Part shown: positions 60,397 to 64,000 of the stretch, one piece after another
Layout of the letters: each line of letters opens with the position of its first letter
Position numbering within the stretch: position 1 is the first letter of the stretch
Assembly (NCBI RefSeq): GCF_004684345.1
Contig: NZ_CP038469.1
Span: 620,001-684,000 of the forward strand
Direction of reading: 5' to 3'
Source: Citrobacter tructae
GTDB lineage: Bacteria; Pseudomonadota; Gammaproteobacteria; Enterobacterales; Enterobacteriaceae
DNA: 64,000 nucleotides
The notes under the pieces: generated by a model
The model's input: only the letters and a program-made list of their open reading frames with translations
Told to the model about the DNA's origin: nothing
Database searches by the model: none
Program-made: the position numbers and the translations under genes

Positions 60397-61172
60397 GGAG
60401 CGAGAAAAACCTGTGGCGACGCGTTGACCGGGTGCTGGCCAACGTGAAGCTGGGCACCGTACCAGCGCATCAGGTCATCGGCCTGTAACACGGCTTTCGG
60501 CGTCCCCTGGGACACAATACGTCCATCATGGAGCAGGACAATCCTGTCAGCCCACAGCGCTGCAAGATTGAGATCGTGAAGGACGATGCACACATGTAAT
60601 TCCCCTCCAGCGGTTAGCGACGTTAACAATCGCAACAGATGCTGCTGGTGATAGAGATCTAACGCTGAAGTGGGTTCATCGAGGAATAGCCATCCGCGTG
60701 GTGCGCCGTTGCTCCACAATTGTGCCAGCGCACGGGCAAGCTGTACTCGCTGCTGCTCGCCGCCGGAAAGCGCGGCGTAGTGCCTGCCAGCCAGCGGAGT
60801 GCATCCGGTTAGCGCCATCACCTGAGCGATAAGCGCCGGTTCGGGCCGTTGGGTCCAGGGCGTGCGCCCCATGGCGATCACGGCCTCGACCTGCCAGTCA
60901 AAGCCCACCTGCGTTTGCTGACGCATGACCGCACGATGACGCGACAGCGCTTGTGTACTCCAGTTACCAAGTGATCTCCCGTCCAGTAAACAATGCCCGG
61001 CATCGGGTTTAAGAAAACCGGTCAGCAGTCGTAGCAAGGTCGATTTTCCTGCGCCGTTGGGTCCGATCAGAGCCACCAGTTCACCTTTTGTAAGCGACAG
61101 CGACACGTCGCGAATTACCGACCGGTCCGCCACGCGATAGTGCAGTGCTTCGGCAAGAAAATGTTCAGCCAT
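60393..61172 (-). CDS. hmuV: HmuV, haemin ABC transporter ATPase
   Basis: ATP-binding subunit of the haem importer HmuTUV. It has 259 residues. Walker A is GPNGAGKST (37-45), the signature is LSGGEQQRVQLARAL, Walker B is GWLFLDEPTSALD and the switch His is in IVLHDLNL. It overlaps hmuU by 8 bases (ATG inside the hmuU end). It is the last gene of hmuSTUV and converges on selO with a 4-base 3' overlap, leaving no room for a terminator. Confidence 0.95.
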   Translation of the reverse strand: MAEHFLAEALHYRVADRSVIRDVSLSLTKGELVALIGPNGAGKSTLLRLLTGFLKPDAGHCLLDGRSLGNWSTQALSRHRAVMRQQTQVGFDWQVEAVIAMGRTPWTQRPEPALIAQVMALTGCTPLAGRHYAALSGGEQQRVQLARALAQLWSNGAPRGWLFLDEPTSALDLYHQQHLLRLLTSLTAGGELHVCIVLHDLNLAALWADRIVLLHDGRIVSQGTPKAVLQADDLMRWYGAQLHVGQHPVNASPQVFLAP

Positions 61173-62157
61173 TCGAACCTCGCTGACGAAAAATAAGCCA
61201 CAAAAACCACGGTGCTCCCAGAATACTGGTTAACAAACCAACAGGCATCTCAGCGGGGGCAACGGCAGTTCGCGCGAGGGTATCGGCGATCAGCAGTAAA
61301 AACGCCCCCGCCAGGACAGATCCTGGGATCGCCGCCCGATGATCGGAGCCAAGCCACATGCGCATCAAATGCGGGATAACCAGGCCGATAAATCCAATCA
61401 CGCCGCTAACCGCGACGGCGGCGGCAACTAACAGTGCGCTGCAAAGCAGTAAAATACGCTGCACCCATCGCACGTCAACGCCAAGATAGTGCGCTTCTTC
61501 CTCACCGAGCTGCAGCAGATTCAGCGCCGAGGCTAAACGCCAGACGATGAATACCGTGGGTAGCATCAGCGAAGTGACCGCCAGCAGAGTAGACCACTGC
61601 GCGGAGCCCAGGCTACCCATTCCCCATAGCGACAATTGGCGCAGTTGTGCATCATTGCTGATCCATGACAATACGCCGACCGCAGCCCCACAAAGTGCAT
61701 TGATAGCAATGCCCACCAGCAACAGGCGCGAGAGTGAACCGTCGCGTTGTTGACTGAGGATAAAAATCACCACGGTAGCGGCGAGAGCGCCGAGAAACGC
61801 TGCCAGCATGGGGGCATACAACATCAGCAGTGCGGGTAAGGTGACAGGCAATACCACCCACAACGCGACGGCGCAGGCGGCACCGCTGCTGATCCCCAGC
61901 AGTCCCGGGTCGGCAAGCGGATTGCGGAACAACCCCTGCATCACACAACCCGCCAGCGCCAGAGAACCGCCAATCGCCAGTGCCAGCAGAACGCGTGGAA
62001 GACGAATGATGAACCAGATTTGACGCAGCGCGTCATCGCCATCGCGCCAGAACAGGCTTACCGGCAAACGCAATGCGCCAAAACCGGTGGCCACAACCGT
62101 CATCACGACCAGCGTAGCGGCCAGCATCCACAAAGAGCAGGTGATATTCCGGGACAT
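61165..62157 (-). CDS. hmuU: HmuU, haemin ABC transporter permease
   Basis: FecCD-family permease with about ten helices, 330 residues. The signature region LPRVLLALAIGGSLALAGCVMQGLFRNPLADPGLLGISSGAACA parallels BtuC, also in this window. The ATPase-contact loop is in GEEEAHYLGVDV. It overlaps hmuT by one base and hmuV by 8. The haem assignment comes from context with hmuS and hmuT; the family also moves siderophores and B12. Confidence 0.95.
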   Translation of the reverse strand: MSRNITCSLWMLAATLVVMTVVATGFGALRLPVSLFWRDGDDALRQIWFIIRLPRVLLALAIGGSLALAGCVMQGLFRNPLADPGLLGISSGAACAVALWVVLPVTLPALLMLYAPMLAAFLGALAATVVIFILSQQRDGSLSRLLLVGIAINALCGAAVGVLSWISNDAQLRQLSLWGMGSLGSAQWSTLLAVTSLMLPTVFIVWRLASALNLLQLGEEEAHYLGVDVRWVQRILLLCSALLVAAAVAVSGVIGFIGLVIPHLMRMWLGSDHRAAIPGSVLAGAFLLLIADTLARTAVAPAEMPVGLLTSILGAPWFLWLIFRQRGSNG

Positions 62158-62978
62158 CAGGGCAATTGCTCTGCTTTGGCACGCAGTTGCTGGATGGCCT
62201 GCGGCGTACGAACGCTAAAGCCGAGCAATGCCATGTCGTCAATTTGCAGCACCTGCTTATTGCGACCGGCAGGTGTTTGCGCAAGCCCAGGCAGCGCCCA
62301 CAGATTCTCTTCACCGCCCATCGCCTTGACACCGTCTTGAGAAATCACAACCAGATCGGGTTGGCTGGCAATCACCCCTTCTTGAGATAAGGGCTGGTAG
62401 CGGTTAAAGCCCTGCATGGCGTTGCGCAAGCCGGCGGCACGAATGGCGGCATCGGCCCCGGTTTGCTGTCCGGCAGCCATGGCGGTCATTCCGCCATGAT
62501 TGAGAATAAACAGCACGCGTTTGTTGAGTTTGGATGAGGGCAATGCGGTCAGCGCCTGGCGTAAGCTTTGGCGCAGCGCCTCGCCTTGTGCCTCACGGTG
62601 GGTCGCCTGCGCAATCACCCGGACTTTCTCATCAATCACGCTTAGCGCGTTACCTGCCGGTACCGTAACGACGCTGACCTTACTTTGCTCGACCTGTTTG
62701 AGCACCAATGAAGGCTGCGCCTGTGCGCTGGCCAGAACCAGCGTCGGGCGGGTGGCAAGGATCCCTTCTGCGTTGAGTTGGCGCAAATAGCCCACGTCCG
62801 GCAATGCGGTTGCCGCCTCCGGCCACTGGCTGGTGCTGTCGCGCGCCACAAGGGATGACTGCGCCCCCAGCGCATAGACAATCTCTGTCACATCACCGCC
62901 GAGGGCAATCACTCTTTCCTCGGGCGCTGCCTGCGCCATCAATGGCAGAAGCGCAATCAGTACCAGCAGTTTTTTCAT
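62157..62978 (-). CDS. hmuT: HmuT, periplasmic haemin-binding protein
   Basis: Binds haem in the periplasm and hands it to HmuUV. It has 273 residues from ATG 62978, with signal peptide MKKLLVLIALLPLMAQA; the frame is open 15 codons upstream but the signal begins here. The class-III binding-protein backbone is clear: ERVIALGGDVTEIVYALGAQ, VGYLRQLNAEGILATRPTLVLAS. The start overlaps the hmuS stop in ATGA. Confidence 0.95.
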   Translation of the reverse strand: MKKLLVLIALLPLMAQAAPEERVIALGGDVTEIVYALGAQSSLVARDSTSQWPEAATALPDVGYLRQLNAEGILATRPTLVLASAQAQPSLVLKQVEQSKVSVVTVPAGNALSVIDEKVRVIAQATHREAQGEALRQSLRQALTALPSSKLNKRVLFILNHGGMTAMAAGQQTGADAAIRAAGLRNAMQGFNRYQPLSQEGVIASQPDLVVISQDGVKAMGGEENLWALPGLAQTPAGRNKQVLQIDDMALLGFSVRTPQAIQQLRAKAEQLP

Positions 62979-64000
62979 GCGGCCAGCCCTTTCTGTGTTA
63001 ACGCATCGATCTGCGCACGCCATTGCTTCTGTTCCTGCTCACCTTCCGTTCGTTGTCCATACAACTGGGCGATTTGCGTACCGTCTGCCGCAAACAGTTC
63101 CAGACTGGTCACATGCCCCTCGGCAGTTGGCTTACGTGTGACCCACGTTTCGGCGATGCTCTCTTCCAGCAGATGCAGCGTAAAGGTCGGATTGAAAATA
63201 TTCAGCCAGCCTTTCATTGGCACCAGTTTTTCTACCACGCCGGTAAAAATCTGCACGCAGCCGCGGTTGCCGACAAATACCATAATTTCGTTGCCATCCT
63301 GACGCGCGGTTTCCAGCAGTTGTGCCACCGCGCCGTTAGCAACCTTACAGGCCAGATCGTCGCCTGCAAGGCTAAAAGCCTGCTGACGGGTAAGGTTGTG
63401 GCGTTTCAGCAGGCCGAAGAACTGATGTACATCGGTCATGGCGCGCCACTCTTTATCCACCGTCGCGGCGTCCACGTTAACGGTAGGAACGGCGATTTCG
63501 ACGGTTTGCAGTGACAGTGGCGGGTTTTCTGCGAAGATGAAACGGGTCAGCAGTGTGCCCCATGCAGCAATATCGGTATTCTGCGTGGTGTACACCTTCA
63601 GTAATGCGTCGCCTTGATTATCAAAAAACTGGATGCTCTGGCGCTCGCCGTGAGCGGTAGTTTCACTGATATGAAATACGCTGGCCCATTGATTCAGGAA
63701 CAAGCGCAGATCGAGGGCGCGCGGATTCAGCACCAGTCCGGCATGACCGTTCAGGTGTTGATTGGTAAACGCGCCGATTTGTTCATGCACCGCGTATTCG
63801 TTGCGACAGATACACTTGGTTTCGCCTACAGTCTCCAGTGCGCCGAGGATCTCACGCACCTCGCCGCGCAGGCGCCAGGCATCATGCCCAACGCGCGCAA
63901 AGGTGAGTTCAGCTTCGCTGATATTCAGCAAACCTGCGATGTCACGGGCGTATTTTCCAGGATGTTCTTTTTTCAGTTCCAGCCAGCGTGTGTAGTGATT
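62975..64000 (-). CDS. hmuS: HmuS, haem-degrading/haem-handling protein (5' end cut by window)
   Basis: Cytosolic haemin transport/degradation factor of the HemS/HmuS/ChuS family, two structural repeats, which takes haem from the importer and opens or passes it on. The frame runs to the window edge; the visible N-terminus NHYTRWLELKKEHPGKYARD suggests that only the start codon is missing. Without it, 341 residues are visible. Haem-contact regions include FVGNRGCVQIFTGVVEKL and GWLNIFNPTFTLHL. It is the first visible gene of the haem operon. Confidence 0.94.
   Translation of the reverse strand, partial: NHYTRWLELKKEHPGKYARDIAGLLNISEAELTFARVGHDAWRLRGEVREILGALETVGETKCICRNEYAVHEQIGAFTNQHLNGHAGLVLNPRALDLRLFLNQWASVFHISETTAHGERQSIQFFDNQGDALLKVYTTQNTDIAAWGTLLTRFIFAENPPLSLQTVEIAVPTVNVDAATVDKEWRAMTDVHQFFGLLKRHNLTRQQAFSLAGDDLACKVANGAVAQLLETARQDGNEIMVFVGNRGCVQIFTGVVEKLVPMKGWLNIFNPTFTLHLLEESIAETWVTRKPTAEGHVTSLELFAADGTQIAQLYGQRTEGEQEQKQWRAQIDALTQKGLAA

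Noticed and set aside
1..64000. CRISPR arrays, tRNA or rRNA genes, IS elements and integrases
   Set aside because: No regularly spaced repeats, no tRNA-like cloverleaf ends and no transposase or integrase motifs were seen in either strand.

Overview
The window is a contiguous stretch of an enterobacterial chromosome. Most genes read as close orthologues of Escherichia coli K-12 genes from the gapA to pheST to btuCED region, in the same relative order, with E. coli-like lengths and conserved overlaps. The source is therefore a member of the Enterobacteriaceae close to Escherichia/Salmonella. A Citrobacter-like genome is my best guess, because it has a hmuSTUV haem-uptake cluster next to selO, yajD placed beside yeaC, and no katE or cho at their E. 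coli positions. The species call is inference from gene content only. I found no tRNA, rRNA, CRISPR array, intact insertion sequence or integrase.

Layout. 1-9.6 kb: end of yeaE, yeaD and gapA (-), msrB-yeaC (+), a displaced HNH protein (yajD), the nicotinamidase/asparaginase/protease run pncA-ansA-sppA (-), then ydjA-selD (+). 9.6-22.2 kb: topB, gdhA, ynjH, nudG, ynjA-ynjF, a predicted ABC importer ynjBCD with the sulfurtransferase ynjE, the DedA/TVP38-type membrane proteins ydjZ and ydjX (ydjX carries a 5' frameshift), and xthA. 22.7-28.7 kb: the arginine succinyltransferase operon astCADBE behind a clear sigma-54 promoter. 29-31.9 kb: spy, ves, nadE, osmE. 32.2-37.5 kb: the chitobiose operon chbBCARFG. 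37.6-43.7 kb: cedA, tcyP, ydjM (LexA box), hxpB, yniB, yniA, pfkB.

43.7-46.2 kb is the accessory region, inserted between pfkB and ydiY. It holds an orphan type VI secretion Hcp gene, a membrane-hairpin protein that resembles the STM2901 family, and a DUF1493-like gene overlapping it. On the opposite strand are very small genes, including a 35-residue lipoprotein that look like leftovers of a phage lysis module. A promoter-plus-terminator unit upstream of hcp could make a short RNA. No T6SS sheath, baseplate or VgrG gene is in the window, so the Hcp would depend on an apparatus elsewhere.

46.2-60.4 kb: ydiY, yniD, then the translation block thrS-infC-rpmI-rplT-pheM-pheS-pheT-ihfA with its classic regulation (thrS operator, AUU start of infC, pheM attenuator), followed by btuC-btuE-btuD, nlpC, ydiV and selO. 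60.4-64 kb: the haem importer hmuV-hmuU-hmuT and most of hmuS on the minus strand, converging on selO and running off the window edge.

Start codons were chosen by ribosome-binding-site spacing and by remembered E. coli lengths. No alignment or database search was run.
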